A DNA stretch of 64,000 nt, from NCBI GenBank assembly GCA_023014485.1, contig JAJOZX010000483.1:759501-823500 (forward strand), written 5' to 3'. Below, in pieces: positions 52,644 through 63,757 of this stretch (position 1 is its first letter; every line of letters starts with the position of its first letter). This DNA is from Bathynomus jamesi. Lineage: Eukaryota; Arthropoda; Malacostraca; Isopoda; Cirolanidae. Position numbers and translations under genes: made by a program. Below the pieces are notes generated by a model that made no database searches, was not told the origin of the DNA, and saw only the letters and a list, made by a program, of their open reading frames with translations.

Positions 52644-53486
52644 TAATTTCTTATAATATACGTTTAGCATCATTTGAATTAATATACATTTGGTATTTTT
52701 CCTGATTTTCATAATATATATACAGGTGTGTGTGTGTGTGTGTGTGTGCTTGTGTGCGTGTGTGAAAGTTAAGATTTGGAGTGAAGGGAGACGAGAGAGA
52801 GAGAGGAAGTTCCAGCAAATATTCCTCTGTGAACGCGCACACCTTTCAAAGGTTTCAGTGCAGGCACGTGTGTTTTGAGTTGACGCAGATTCTTGGGTAC
52901 CGCTCCTCGTCTAGGTCTCTTACATATAAAAACCCATTCACTAAGAGCATTGGCTTTCCTTTCTCACTAGAAACAAACTCTGCCATTTTAAGGGTGGTTT
53001 AACTGCATCACTATAAATGTTATAGTTTAAATGAAGAGGCTAACCTTGTTATTTACGTCTTCGTATTTGCGTCTTGGCAACTAAGATTTTATTTAGTTGG
53101 TTGTTCATTCGAACAATTATAACGTCGAATAATTGTTGCTTCGAACAACTGTTTTTCGAACTATGGTTTTCGAACAATCGTCCGTAATTCGATTATTATT
53201 ATTTATTATAATTGTGGGTATAGTTAGCCTGGAAAAAGAAAGTAAATTTAAATTAGTACACTTAATTTTAAATAATATTTTGGGAAAACTGAGTAAATGG
53301 AAATATTATTTACCATACAAATTACGCGTAAATATTTTCATTGTAGAAATAATAATAATATAAGAATTGATGTGAAAGGTGGTTTTTGTTCAAGTAGACG
53401 AAGAAAGGTTGACTCTCGCCCAGAAAATGGTCTCTAGGGGGACGATTCGAAATGACCGTTTCTGCCTTTCCTCGTGTGCGTGTGTG

Positions 53487-53526
<40 letters not shown>

Positions 53527-53555
53527 CACGAGTTGTTTATTCGTTTATTATATAT

Positions 53556-53593
<38 letters not shown>

Positions 53594-53870
53594 CGGGTTT
53601 GGAGAATGACAAGCGTGTGTTTCATAAATTTCTCTTCATTTGGAGTGAAGGGAGACTTATCAGGGATTGGGGGGAAGGTCTCTCAACCATCAGGTGTTCT
53701 TCGAAACCGACCCCGTTATAGCGGATTGTGTTTTGGCTAATTTCAACTTTTAAATTAATTGTTTCGTAAATTTTCGTTATTCGTGACTTAAATATTTATA
53801 ATAAAAATTAAGTGTAAAATTATTTATTTAATAAACAGAATTTAATTGGATTCATCTACCGTCATATATT
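52644..53870. repeat. Right arm continuation, no gene
   Basis: Includes (TG)n at 52726-52748, a GAGAGAGAGAG tract near 52795, the mirror of the GTTCGAA-rich segment (53110-53180), (TG)n at 53477-53525 and (TA)n at 53550-53592. A segment at 53300-53450 has no counterpart in the left arm. Confidence 0.75.
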
Positions 53871-53884
53871 GTGGTACACTATTT

Positions 53885-53963
53885 AAATGTGACGATTCGA
53901 ATTGAAACAGAGTCGCCTTTTCCTCGTGTGTGTGTGTGTGTGTGCATGAGTTGTTTATTCGTT

Positions 53964-54017
<54 letters not shown>

Positions 54018-54288
54018 GTGTGTGTTGTGTGTGTACATCAAGAGCGGTCTGGAAGGAAGATCTCTCATGTCGTTCGACCCCGTTATAGCGGAATGTGTTT
54101 TGGCTAATTTCAACTTTTAAATGAAGTTTCGTAAATTTTCGTTATTCGTGACTTAAATATTTATAATAAAAATTAAGTGTGTAAAATTATTTATTTAATA
54201 AACAGAATTTAATTGGATTTATCAACCGTCATATATTGTGGTACACTATTTAAATGTGACGATTCGAATTGAAACAGAGTCGCCTTTT

Positions 54289-54338
<50 letters not shown>

Positions 54339-54960
54339 ATGAGTTGTTTATTCGTTTATTATATATATATGTATATATATGTATATATATACATCAAGAG
54401 CGGTCTGGAAGGAAGATCTCTCATGTCGTTCGACCCCGTTATAGCGGATTGTGTTTTGGCTAATTTCAACTTTTAAATGAATTGTTTCGTAAATTTTCGT
54501 TATTTGTGACTTAAATATTTATAATAAAAATTAAGTGTGTAAAATTATTTATTTAATAAACAGAATTTAATTGGATTCATCTACCGTCATATAAATATAT
54601 ATTGTGGTACACTATTTAAATGTGACGATTCGAATTGAAACAGAGTCGCCTTTTCCTCGTGTGTGTGTGTGTGTGTGTATGTGTGTGTGCACGAGTTGTT
54701 TATTCGTTTATTATATATATATATATATATATCACATCAAGAGTGGTCTGGAAGGAAGATCTCTCATGTCGTTCGACCCCGTTATAGCGGATTGTGTTTT
54801 GGCTAATTTCAATTGATTAGTTTCTTTAAATTTCGTTTTTTTTCAATTTTCTTCGCGGGGGATGAGGCTCGTGTGTTTCATAAATTTTCGTTATTCGTGA
54901 CTTAAATATTTATAATAAAAATTAAGTGTGTAAAAATTATTTATTTAATAAACGGAATTT
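53885..54960. repeat. Tandem blocks of about 367 bp with (TG)n/(TA)n cores
   Basis: Blocks starting TGTGACGATTCGAATTGAAAC at about 53888, 54255 and 54621 each contain a (TG)n run, GAGTTGTTTATTCGTTTATT, a (TA)n run, CATCAAGAGCGGTCTGGAAG and TCGTTCGACCCCGTTATAGC. Related, less regular blocks occur in the left arm. Unequal exchange at microsatellites would explain the copy-number difference. Confidence 0.85.
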
Positions 54961-55029
54961 AATTGGATTCATCTACCATCATATATTGTGGTACACTATT
55001 TAAATGGATGATTAATATATGGTTTTTGT

Positions 55030-55215
55030 TATCTGGAATACATGGCGCTATCTGGAATACATGGTGCAATCTGGCAACTCAGCACGTGAATACATGGCGT
55101 GATCTGGCAACTCAGCAACTGCATACATGGTGCGATCTGGCAACTCAGCAACTGCATACATGGAATGATCTGGCAACTCAGCAACTGCAAACATGGCGCT
55201 ATCTGGCAACTCAGC
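55030..55215. repeat. Subterminal tandem array, right arm of Polinton 2
   Basis: Repeats of about 31 bp built on ATCTGGCAACTCAGCAACTG and ATACATGGTGCGATCTGG; the inverted counterpart of 40010-40200. Confidence 0.88.
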
Positions 55216-55767
55216 CAGAATAGAGGTTTATAAAAGACCGAGAGACGACTGACGGAGTCATTCAAGCTCGGCTCCCAGCCGAGCAAGGACCTCTGGTCCT
55301 TCTCTTTCTGGCCCTTTGGGAAAACCCCTTAGAGGCCTCTTAGGTTAGGTAAACGAAAATAACTTGGGGGAGAACTCCGCCTCCAAGTTGCATGCCTTGC
55401 AATCAAAGGCAACTACTCTCTCTCTCTCTCCTTCAGGTGTACCCCTCCCCCCCTTGGCTCAGCCAACTGGCTGATTAGGAGCCTATAAAACAACGCCTAC
55501 TCGGCTGAAGTCTTAATATGCACTTGGCTCCTGCCAGGTGAACACCTCTCCTCCTTTCTCTCCTCTTTTCTCTCCTTTCTGGCCCTTTTGGGGGAATAGC
55601 TTGGGGGAGAACTCCACCTCCAAGTTGCATGCCCCTTGCAACCCCGGTTGGCAACAAAGGGTCCTTTGGGGTATTTTTTTGCAACACCCCCACCCCCCTT
55701 TGCAACATTGCGTAATCACTTGCAACATTCTTGTACTCTACCCTTTTGCGGCTATACTACTTAGGTC

Positions 55768-56092
55768 TATTATGTGATTTAATGCAGGTTCTACATGACT
55801 TTGGCAAGTCAAATAGCTATAAACTGAGGTAAGGACTGTGGTACGTATTCTCTTAACACCTGAGAATCCTAAAATGAATTAGACTAGGCCAATTCTATTG
55901 CATAATTTAAACTTTGATTTAAAATACTCGTATAATCAATGTCATAACTGAAGTTATAAAATAAATTCTGAGAAAAACCTGTTAGATTTTACATATTAGT
56001 TCTCCAGTTTAGGTGATGTGGGAAAATAATACTGAGGTTTGCAAGTTTAAGTGATGTGAGAACATAACATTGAGGTTTGCGAGTTTGAATGT
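55768..56092. other. No gene seen
   Basis: AT-rich flank of Polinton 2 with a short internal repeat, GAGGTTTGCAAGTTTAAGTG and GAGGTTTGCGAGTTTGAATG, near 56032 and 56072. Confidence 0.6.
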
Positions 56093-56100
56093 GGTACTGG

Positions 56101-56631
56101 CAGAGCTGGGCAATAAATACATTGAATGTATTTAAATACTAAATACTAAATACATGAGAGAAATGTATTTAAATACTAAATACATTTTACGAATGTATTT
56201 AGATACTAAATACAAAATACATCAATTGTATTTAAATACATTTGTAAATACATTTTAAATACATACAAATTTTAACATATGCATTCACTAATTCACTAAG
56301 CCATGACACGCACACGATAAAGAAATCAACCGCTTTCGACTAAGAGTGGCACACAACTGATTGAACTGACACGTTGAAACATGAACCATGCTGTACTACA
56401 CTGTCGACGCGTCGTACTGTGCTAGTACAGAACGTGTATTAAACTAGTAAAAGTATTTACATTTTTATATTTTGAGTATTTAAATACATTGTATTTAAAT
56501 ACTCATTAAAGTATTTAAATACTATATTTAAATACATGAAAAACAATGTATTTATAAATACAGTTCTAAATACACAAATGTATTTAAATACGTATTTAAA
56601 TACAAATGTATTTAAATACTGCCCAGCTCTG
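56101..56631. mobile_element. hAT-type MITE, 531 bp
   Basis: Termini CAGAGCTGGGCAATAAATAC and a matching inverted end finishing TGCCCAGCTCTG. The 8-bp duplication GGTACTGG lies at 56093-56100 and 56632-56639. The interior is dominated by ATTTAAATAC repeats in both orientations and can fold on itself. No coding sequence. Confidence 0.92.
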
Positions 56632-56639
56632 GGTACTGG

Positions 56640-57615
56640 TAATAAATAAAATCTACTTACACTCCTGCGTATGTCACAACTACATAATATACTTATTTTA
56701 TAACGTTTCCCAGAAAGGTATTAGCGATGGCCGAGTCAAAATTTATATGTTATCCTTCAATACAGGTAGGGAGAGAGAGAGAGAAAAGTTTTAATTAGCG
56801 ATGCTGAATTTTATAGTTTGGGAGAATTTAATGTAAAATAAATAATGAATTAAATCTGGTACTGTGTTAGCTCGATGCCTTCATAAATGTAATTTATTTA
56901 AGTCCACAGAGGAGATGATCTATGTTCGATTCTTGAAAAACAACCCACCTTATGAAACGCTGTTTATTCTCTACGCTGAAATTGGTTTGTAAATGGGTAC
57001 TGGAAGTTTTTGGCAATATTTGTGATACATGCCATACTAAATCTATAATAATTTAGAATATTCTAAGTATTATAATTGTTTTAGTTCAGTTTAAAATGCT
57101 GAATTTTATAGTTTGGGAGAAATTAATGTAAAATAAATAATGAATTAAATTTGGTACTGAGTTAGTTCGATGCCTTCTGAACGCCAGAAACACACTAAAT
57201 GGGTAAAAGACGAGGAATTAAATAGTTACCCCTAACTTAATTTCTATTTTGTTTTAAAACTCGTATAAATGCTTTTTATGTTATAGTTTAAGGATGAATT
57301 TGTATATTAAGGTGAAAATTTGTTTTTGTATTAAACTTAGTTTATCATACTCGATTTTTTGTTTAAAAGATCGCCCACCAAAGCATTACGTTGATTTTGT
57401 GGCGGTTTTCCTCCATGAGAAGCTCAATAGTATCGTTGCCCTATTTTTGAGACCTTGTCGGTCTACTTCTGGCTCCATGAGCGTATTTGTTTATGTTTAT
57501 TAGCTTTGTCTATTAATTGGGTCGTATTTAGAGACCTTATTGGTCTATCAGGAGCTGGTAAATAAAAGCCGTGGGTAAGGCGGCTTTGATCAGGTGTTGG
57601 TAAGTAATGCCGTAG
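56640..57615. repeat. No gene; direct repeat of about 90 bp
   Basis: GATGCTGAATTTTATAGTTTGGG and the following 60 bases occur near 56799 and 57094. The remainder is AT-rich. From about 57440, GAGACCTTGTCGGTCTA and GAGACCTTATTGGTCTA motifs begin a series that leads into the solo Polinton-like end further right. Confidence 0.65.
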
Positions 57616-57623
57616 GTACGGAG

Positions 57624-58429
57624 CAGGGCTGCCACAAGATTTTAGGTGAAGGTAACAAAATTGACAAACAAAAGGTAACAAAATATAAAAAAAAATTAAA
57701 ATTGATTATAAAATAACAAAGTTCATTATATTTACCTGATTTTTTTAAAATATTGCTTCTTCTTCATCCATATCTTCTTTTACACGCCATTTCACTTCCT
57801 TCATCTTATTCACCATCTCTTGAGATGGCTCCCAGACACTATGAACGAAGTTACAAAGCCGTGTTTTAATTTTCCCTTTACGAGAGAAGAAAAGAATAGT
57901 CCTTAAGTGTCTGACTTAAAATCATACAGTTGTCCGTTTCGGGTATTTGTGCTTCAATTATATTCGCATTAAAAAATGACCACAAAATAAGAGCAAGCGC
58001 GTTCACAAACACAATCTATGATAAATGTTGTTACAAGTTTGCAACTGGAACACTGACAGACTGCTGACTGACTCTGACTGAGACAGCGTGGGGGAGTCAC
58101 TGAGTCAGTAAGCCGAGAACCGAAAACGTTTTCAAACGTATAGTCGTGACTCGTGAGATTTATACGCGAACGAACGATGTACAGAATATATAATCAGAAA
58201 TATACAGCATATGCCATCTAAATTATTTAGCACTTTTTCCATCTGTAATTTAATGGTTTTAAATATGCTAATTTCTTTATAAAACTAATAATTTTAAATA
58301 TTTTTAGGTAAACCGATAAAGCATATAAAAACTCTAAAACGTAACAAATTTTTTGAACGTCGTACCAAAAGTATGAAAAAGATAGAAAGTAACACATTTG
58401 TTACGAACGTAACAAATGTGGCAGCCCTG
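57624..58429. mobile_element. hAT-type non-autonomous element
   Basis: Termini CAGGGCTGCCACA and TGTGGCAGCCCTG; 8-bp duplication GTACGGAG at 57616-57623 and 58430-58437. The interior has GGTAACAAAAT-type ends and AT-rich DNA. No transposase frame recognised. Confidence 0.9.
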
Positions 58430-58494
58430 GTACGGAGGCTGTGTAAACTGAGTGTGTAATACTGTGTTACTGCTGAGAGGTCTAGAGTCTAGAC

Positions 58495-59223
58495 CGGTGG
58501 TCTCCAAACTTTTTTGATCACGCACCCTTTAATCAGCAAAAATAAATAACACGCACCCCTAATGAACATGAAGATTATATATAGATATAGATATATACTT
58601 TCATTATTTACTAGTAAGTTAATAGTATACAACAGAAATACGATACGGTGAAGATATACTTACCAATATAATTTAATGAGAACAATGTGGCTGACTGTGC
58701 TTCATAATTTCTGAAAATCTTGGTTTGACACTTTGTGATACAGCGATTCGAAGGTCTGGTTCCGAGTTCAGTTTATTTCGATTCTTGGTTTTAATACTTA
58801 TCATAGCAGAAAAAGACACCTCACACAGATATGTAGATCCAAATGGAAGGAGCGCATCGTTCGGTTCGCTGCGCTTACTAAATCTGGGTACTCATTTTTT
58901 AATCCAATCCACCAATTGTGCACAGTTTTCTGTTGAAATTCGGTTCATAAACTTGTATCTTCCCTGATGTCAATCAACTGTTCTTGGGCAGTGATCGGAA
59001 GATATTCCATTTTTACATTTTCAGCATTTTCACATTTAGTTTGCTAAATTTTAATCGCAAGTAAGCGATATCGCGGATACTATCTCGCAAATTCCCAGGA
59101 ATGACTGTGTTAGCGAGTATTTTCTTTCTCGGTCGTCTTGAAATTCAAAAACTTTCTACGAAAAAACAATGATAAATCAGAATCATCAAATTTTCTTGGC
59201 GCAACTCACTTTGGAGACCACTG
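58495..59223 (-). mobile_element. hAT element remnant (ZBED5/FAM200-like) with transposase C-terminus
   Basis: Ends CGGTGGTCTCCAAACTTTTTT and TTTGGAGACCACTG; 8-bp duplication GTCTAGAC at 58487-58494 and 59224-59231. The minus strand around 58830-58690 encodes Y-L-C-E-V-S-F-S-A-M, I-K-T-K-N-R-N-K-L and D-L-R-I-A-V-S-Q, the C-terminal dimerisation block of this hAT group. Internally deleted and inactive. Confidence 0.85.
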
Positions 59224-59231
59224 GTCTAGAC

Positions 59232-59450
59232 GGTTGGTTGTAGCCCTCATCTCGGCTACGTGGTGTTGGTGGGATGAGCTCCTAAAAGTCTATACTTAGA
59301 CAACTGGTTGTAGCCCTCATCTCACCATGTGCTGTTGATGGGATGAGCTCCTAAAAGTCTATTACTTGGACGATTGGTGGTTGTGGGGAGGTATTCGGCA
59401 TGCTGGTATATATTTTGCTATTGGGACTTTACATGCATGTTTATATACGT

Positions 59451-59481
<31 letters not shown>

Positions 59482-59674
59482 ATAGGGGATCTATGAGCGT
59501 GTATATATAGTCGGGGAGTGTATGTGCGTGTGTGTGTGTGTTTTTAATTCGTTCGAAGGTTATTAATATATACATAAACAAGCCAGATTAAGCCTTTTAA
59601 GCCAAATGGCTGATTAAGCTGACTGGCTGAATTACACTTCTAAACCAGCTGATGCTCGGATGAAATCTCATTAT
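59232..59674. repeat. Tandem-repeat region of a degraded Polinton-like end
   Basis: Two units containing TGGTTGTAGCCCTCATCTC and GGGATGAGCTCCTAAAAGTC (near 59234 and 59309), then (TG)n tracts at 59450-59477 and 59523-59541, and a segment AGCTGACTGGCTGAATTACA that recalls the CAGCCAGTTGGCTG blocks of the Polinton arms. Confidence 0.5.
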
Positions 59675-60504
59675 CAGGGTTGCCAGATTGGCTTTTTTAA
59701 AGCCAAATTCCATAAATTTGGCTTTTTTTCAACTTGCTTGGCTTTATAATATCAATTTGGCTCTTTGGGCTTTTTATTGGCTTTTTTCAACTTGCTTGGT
59801 TTTATAGTATCAGTTTGATTTTTGGGCTTTTTCCAGGATCTTTTTTTATTTTTGCCTTTATAATATCAGTTATACTGTTTAGCCTCTTTTAGCACGTGTT
59901 TTTTTCCTTGTACCAAACGTGTATAGTGAATCTAGTCTTGTCCGTGGCGTTACATTCGAGATTCATACACGTTTGATACTTGTTCAAACGGAACGGATGC
60001 CGGGACGCGGGGCGCGGGCGGGAAAGCAGTCAACACTTAGCATCGGTGCGGATCGGTACTGTGCGTCGTGCGTGTGTAGGCGGTAAAACTTGGCTATCAT
60101 TCGAGTGAACCAGTTTAGTTAAAGTTCTAGTTTATGTAAATTTTGTTTTGTTCTACAACCATGTCATCAAAGAAGTGGAAGCTATCGTACGACAGCAGCC
60201 GTAAATACAATAGTAAGTGGGAAGAAACGTTTGTTTGGGTGAAAAAGTCTGTTGATGGCTCAGATTCAGCTTATTGCAAACTTTGTCATTGCAATATTGC
60301 TCCACGAATGAGTAACCTCTCAAATCACGAAAAGTATATGGTGTCGAGGCTACTTGTTCTAATGTGGAGGACACTGCTGAAGAGGATCTGGAGCTTTTCA
60401 TGTAATGTGAGTATGTGATCTATACTTAAAATTATTTGGCTTTTTTTTGGCTTTTTTTCGTGCATAGTTTGGCTTATCACTTAGGTTTGCATCTGGCAAC
60501 CCTG
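59675..60504 (+). mobile_element. hAT-type element with BED-type zinc-finger exon
   Basis: Termini CAGGGTTGCCAGAT and ATCTGGCAACCCTG; 8-bp duplication CTCATTAT at 59667-59674 and 60505-60512. The interior has TTGGCTTTTTT repeats near both ends. An ATG at 60161 opens an 86-codon frame with W-x-E-x-F-x-W-V and Y-C-K-L-C, followed by H residues, resembling a BED-type DNA-binding finger. The rest of the transposase is missing, so the element is non-autonomous. Confidence 0.85.
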
Positions 60505-60512
60505 CTCATTAT

Positions 60513-60833
60513 GCGCCTGGGTCTCCTAGACGAAGGATGCTCTCTTCTCTCGCCTCTTTGCTCTCTCTCTTTGGTTAGGTATACCCCTTTGGGGTGTGAG
60601 GACATCCAACTTCTCCCCCAAAGTCTCTTCTCTCCTCCTGCTTTTTCTCCTCTCTCTTAGGTTAGGTTGATTCAACCAGCTTGTGACAGCTGGTGGGAAT
60701 ACCCTTGCCTACTTTTTTTTTTGTTGTTGTTGTTTTGGCACCTTGTAACAAGGGGGTAGGGAGTTGGCACTGGCACTCATTTGATCAGCATTGCAATTGC
60801 ATATGCACTCTTCCATTTTTCGGTCATACTACT
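60513..60833. mobile_element. Degraded solo Polinton-like right terminus
   Basis: The end reads in reverse complement AGTAGTATGACCGAAAAATGG followed by AGAGTGCA, matching the pattern of both Polintons' termini with substitutions. Inward lie TTGTAACAAGGGGG, a T-rich run and CTCTCTTCTCTCCTCCTG blocks in the same order as those arms. The six bases beyond are AAATAC; no partner end with that duplication was found in the window. Likely an older solo arm or truncated element. Confidence 0.55.
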
Positions 60834-61428
60834 AAATACTTCTCTTACAAATTCTACAAAGTCGGGAAGTGACGTGGACAATTTGACCACGATTGATATA
60901 AACTTTGAAGCAATTGATTCTGCAGTTAATATTGTTTATTTTTAGCTTAAAGTTTGTACGTTCATTCATGCAGTAATAATATAATTAAAGTTCTTTAGTT
61001 TGTGTTTTCGTTGGTCTCTGTCCATCGATAAATAGAGAAAACATTGTCCTAGCTAACACATCAACATCATATTCAATATCTTGTTGTCACATTCGACATC
61101 CTGTTGTCCACAACGCATCTTCAAAATCCTGTTGTCGACAACGTCATGTTGAACATCCTGTTGTCATCGTCATCAGTGTTGTCCAACTAGTTTTCTTCTT
61201 TTTTCATTTATTTATTTTTAAAAGTGAAGCGCGGAATCAAGACTTAATTCATTTGTCTTTTTTAATAATAATAATAATAATAATAATAACAGTAGTTGTG
61301 GCAGAAGAAGTCGCAGTAGTTTGAGACTTTAAAAGACAAATTAGCAAGATTTATCTAATTTGTACTTGTATCGATGCACATCGTCCAGATAGTTACTACT
61401 TTAAGCATACACAGACACACACACACAT

Positions 61429-61466
<38 letters not shown>

Positions 61467-61747
61467 TGAGTTAAAGGCCTTGGAAGAGAAAAGGCAGGTG
61501 TCCTCGAAAAGAAGTCTTCATTAATTTGGAAAAGCAAATCTGGAATGATGTGTGATTGTCCTTTTCCATACAATACCCACATCTCGTAACTACTTTTCCT
61601 CTCTCTTTTCCTACAATGAATCTTTTTTCCATCATCATAATTCAAAACCACGAATCATTCTTTGAAATAAATCAATTATAAAACATTCACAAATTGCAAA
61701 CAATTTATTTAAATGATTCAACTAAAAAAGAAGAGAATAATTTATGC

Positions 61748-61782
<35 letters not shown>
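60834..61782. other. No gene seen; short tandem motif and microsatellites
   Basis: CATCCTGTTGTC-type motifs recur between about 61070 and 61165. (AAT)n occurs at 61264-61290, (TA)n at 61436-61464 and 61751-61780. The minus-strand frame 61651-61355 is partly microsatellite-coded and carries no domain. Confidence 0.6.
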
Positions 61783-61784
<2 letters not shown>

Positions 61785-62006
61785 GGTGAACCAAAAGTAG
61801 ATGGACAGTAGGTTGAATACGGTTTGTGTTATATTATATTATAACTATGGTGTTCATTATAACTATGGTGTTTGTGTTATATTATATTAAATATTATAAC
61901 TAAATTTATTTAAATTTTATTTTGTATTATAGTATACAAAAAAATTAAATATGTATTCTCAAAATAAACGTTATCATTTACTGTCCACCTACATTTGGCT
62001 CACCCT
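61783..62006. mobile_element. Mariner-like MITE, copy 2
   Basis: Begins ACGGTGAACCAAAAGTAG and ends ACATTTGGCTCACCCT, inverted relative to the copy at 32788-33006, with the same internal ATTATAACTATGGTGTTCAT unit. Embedded in (TA)n on both sides. Confidence 0.88.
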
Positions 62007-62839
62007 ATATATATATAGTGGCGTACAGATCACCAATTTTATGTATTCAAGAAAGTAAACTTACTATAATTTATTAATTAAATTGAAATGAATAATTAGG
62101 GTCACCAGCTTGGCCTACAACAGTAGTTATAGTCATTAACAATTATATAACGACATTTATACTATGTTAAAGATGACTGAGTATTAGCAATAAGAAATGG
62201 TTATACAGTCTAACTGTTAAGTAGGTACACTAATTCAGGTAGGTTAATGAGGTATACTGAGGTGAACACAGAATAAGTAATGAAGGTACGGTACGGTAAA
62301 AGGGTTAGGCAAGTAAAATGAAATACATAGATCAGCAAATAAACAAGCGGATACAAATACAGTAAGATAATGGAATACGGTAAAATAATATAATTGTACA
62401 GGCCTACCGGAGTGGTAATGAGAGAGTTAGTTTGCCGGTTGTTTGCGTACACTTTTGGGTATAGCCTATTCTCTAGGCTGCGGTTACACTATGCAGGCTA
62501 CGCGGGAATTGCTTAACACGAAGGCAAGGGTAGGCTTGTGGCTTGTAGCCTACTAGAAGGTTTACGGACCTGTGCTTCGAGGGATTGCTTCTGCAGGCGG
62601 ACTGGCCTTACCGGCGAGAGGATGAGTGTTGAGGGCCGGTAGAGACTTGTTGAAAAGGAGGCCAACGGAAACTCCTGCAGCAATGATGTTGCTTCTTGCA
62701 GGATGAAGTTGTAGAGGGTCTTACTTGATGATAGACTTCGTGTATGCTCGACCGGAGCTTTGAAGGAACAGCGGTCCGCTCTCCGGCTGCGGGCGGCTCT
62801 GACTTTTGTATCTTAAGCGAAGGATGTTACTATGCTGTT
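62007..62839. other. No gene seen
   Basis: AT-rich to mixed sequence. GC content rises at 62460-62810, where short frames on both strands lack recognisable motifs. Confidence 0.55.
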
Positions 62840-63190
62840 GTTGGTTATTTCATTGTCAATGTTTGTTGGCATGATAATGAATAGGAGTGGGGCTAATATT
62901 GTTCCTTTTGGTACTTAGCTACGTACTTCCGATTCTGATAATGATATACCTTGGAGTTTTACTACTTGCTGACGTTCTTAGAGCAAATTGTAGATCAATT
63001 TTCCCACTTTGCCTGTTATTCCCATATGTTTCATTCTATGTACTATTATACCATGATCACATTTGTCGAGTGCTTTAGCAAAATCCGCTTATATTACATT
63101 GTATTTTTCATTACTTTCAAGTACGTCTATGATAATGTTATAAATAACTGATTCAATGTTCTATCAGTTATGATTAGAGACCGGATTTTG
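62840..63190 (-). pseudogene. Non-LTR retrotransposon reverse-transcriptase remnant
   Basis: The minus strand reads D-F-A-K-A-L-D-K-C-D-H near 63075, then M-G-I-T-G-K-V-G-K-L-I-Y, R-Q-Q-V-V-K-L-Q-G and V-P-K-G-T-I-L-A-P-L-L-F near 62900. This is the reverse-transcriptase block before the catalytic Y/F-A-D-D, which is not present. At least two stops interrupt it. Confidence 0.7.
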
Positions 63191-63644
63191 CCCTTTTTGC
63201 CTTTTTTATTCCCGTTTATAGATTCATAGGCTTCTTTTAGAGAAATCCATTTCGGGACTGTGGGATGTATATAATTAAATGTTATAGTGCCTATAAACGC
63301 CTATTTTGATGGTTAGTGCCTAATTTTAAAATACGTGCCTATATATGCCTTTTTTAATTTTATTGTACTAAGTAAAGCAAAATAACTCGCATTTTTTTTT
63401 TAACTTGTAGGCCTAAATAGGGCAGGGGATAGAAAAACCGAGGCTAGTCCTGAGGCAACCAGCACAGCCAATCAGATCACAATACGTCAGCCAAATACAG
63501 CCAATCAGATCACAATACGTCATTGTGAAGCGTTCGGCCTCGATCATTTTGTTTGGTGCGTGCAACGTGGTGTCTTTGTTCAAGTGCTTTTGCTAAATAA
63601 AATCTCACGTTTGTGCTTACAGCTTTTTTTATAAGTGAGAAAAA
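63191..63644. other. 5' region of a hAT-type element
   Basis: Rich in TGCC-TTTTT and GTGCCTAT repeats (63195-63360), as found at the ends of some hAT elements. A direct repeat, CAGCCAATCAGATCACAATACGTCA, spans about 63464-63524 twice and contains CCAAT boxes, so it may be the promoter of the following exon. Confidence 0.5.
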
Positions 63645-63757
63645 ATGCCTAAGGACAAGACAGCCAAAAGTGTTCTGTTCAGGCAGTGGATCAAGAAGGA
63701 CTCAAACTTCACTACGGATGGTAGAGTTATTTTCTGCCAACCTTGTTCCAAAGAGGT
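63645..63757 (+). CDS. First exon of a hAT-type/CGGBP1-like zinc-finger protein (partial)
   Basis: ATG at 63645 opens M-P-K-D-K-T-A-K-S-V-L-F, followed by F-T-T-D-G-R-V-I-F-C-Q-P-C-S-K, the N-terminal zinc-finger layout of CGG-binding-protein-like and related hAT proteins. The match weakens after a GTACGT donor-like site at about 63756, suggesting an exon end; later exons would lie beyond or are missing. To 64000 nothing further is recognisable. Confidence 0.6.

Larger units (their letters stand above)
39406..55761. mobile_element. Polinton 2: non-autonomous derivative with two ~6-kb inverted arms and two spliced genes
   Basis: The left end AGTAGTATAGCCGCAAAAGG at 39406 and its complement ending at 55761 are the same termini as Polinton 1. 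The 6-bp duplication TAGGTC lies at 39400-39405 and 55762-55767. Inverted arms occupy about 39406-45272 and 49588-55761; each is a mosaic of subterminal arrays, microsatellites and fragments of polymerase and capsid genes. The 4.3-kb centre holds two divergent spliced genes and no polymerase, integrase, ATPase, protease or complete capsid gene. Movement would need enzymes from a related element. Later insertions include a mariner (41421-42326, left arm only) and a hAT MITE (50447-50659, right arm only). Confidence 0.93.
49588..55761. repeat. Right arm of Polinton 2
   Basis: Inverted counterpart of 39406-45272, starting within the last codons of the right gene and ending at the terminus. It carries three tandem copies of the gene's 3' end, a hAT MITE, polymerase and capsid fragments, several tandem 367-bp blocks and the subterminal array. 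It lacks the mariner of the left arm. Confidence 0.88.
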
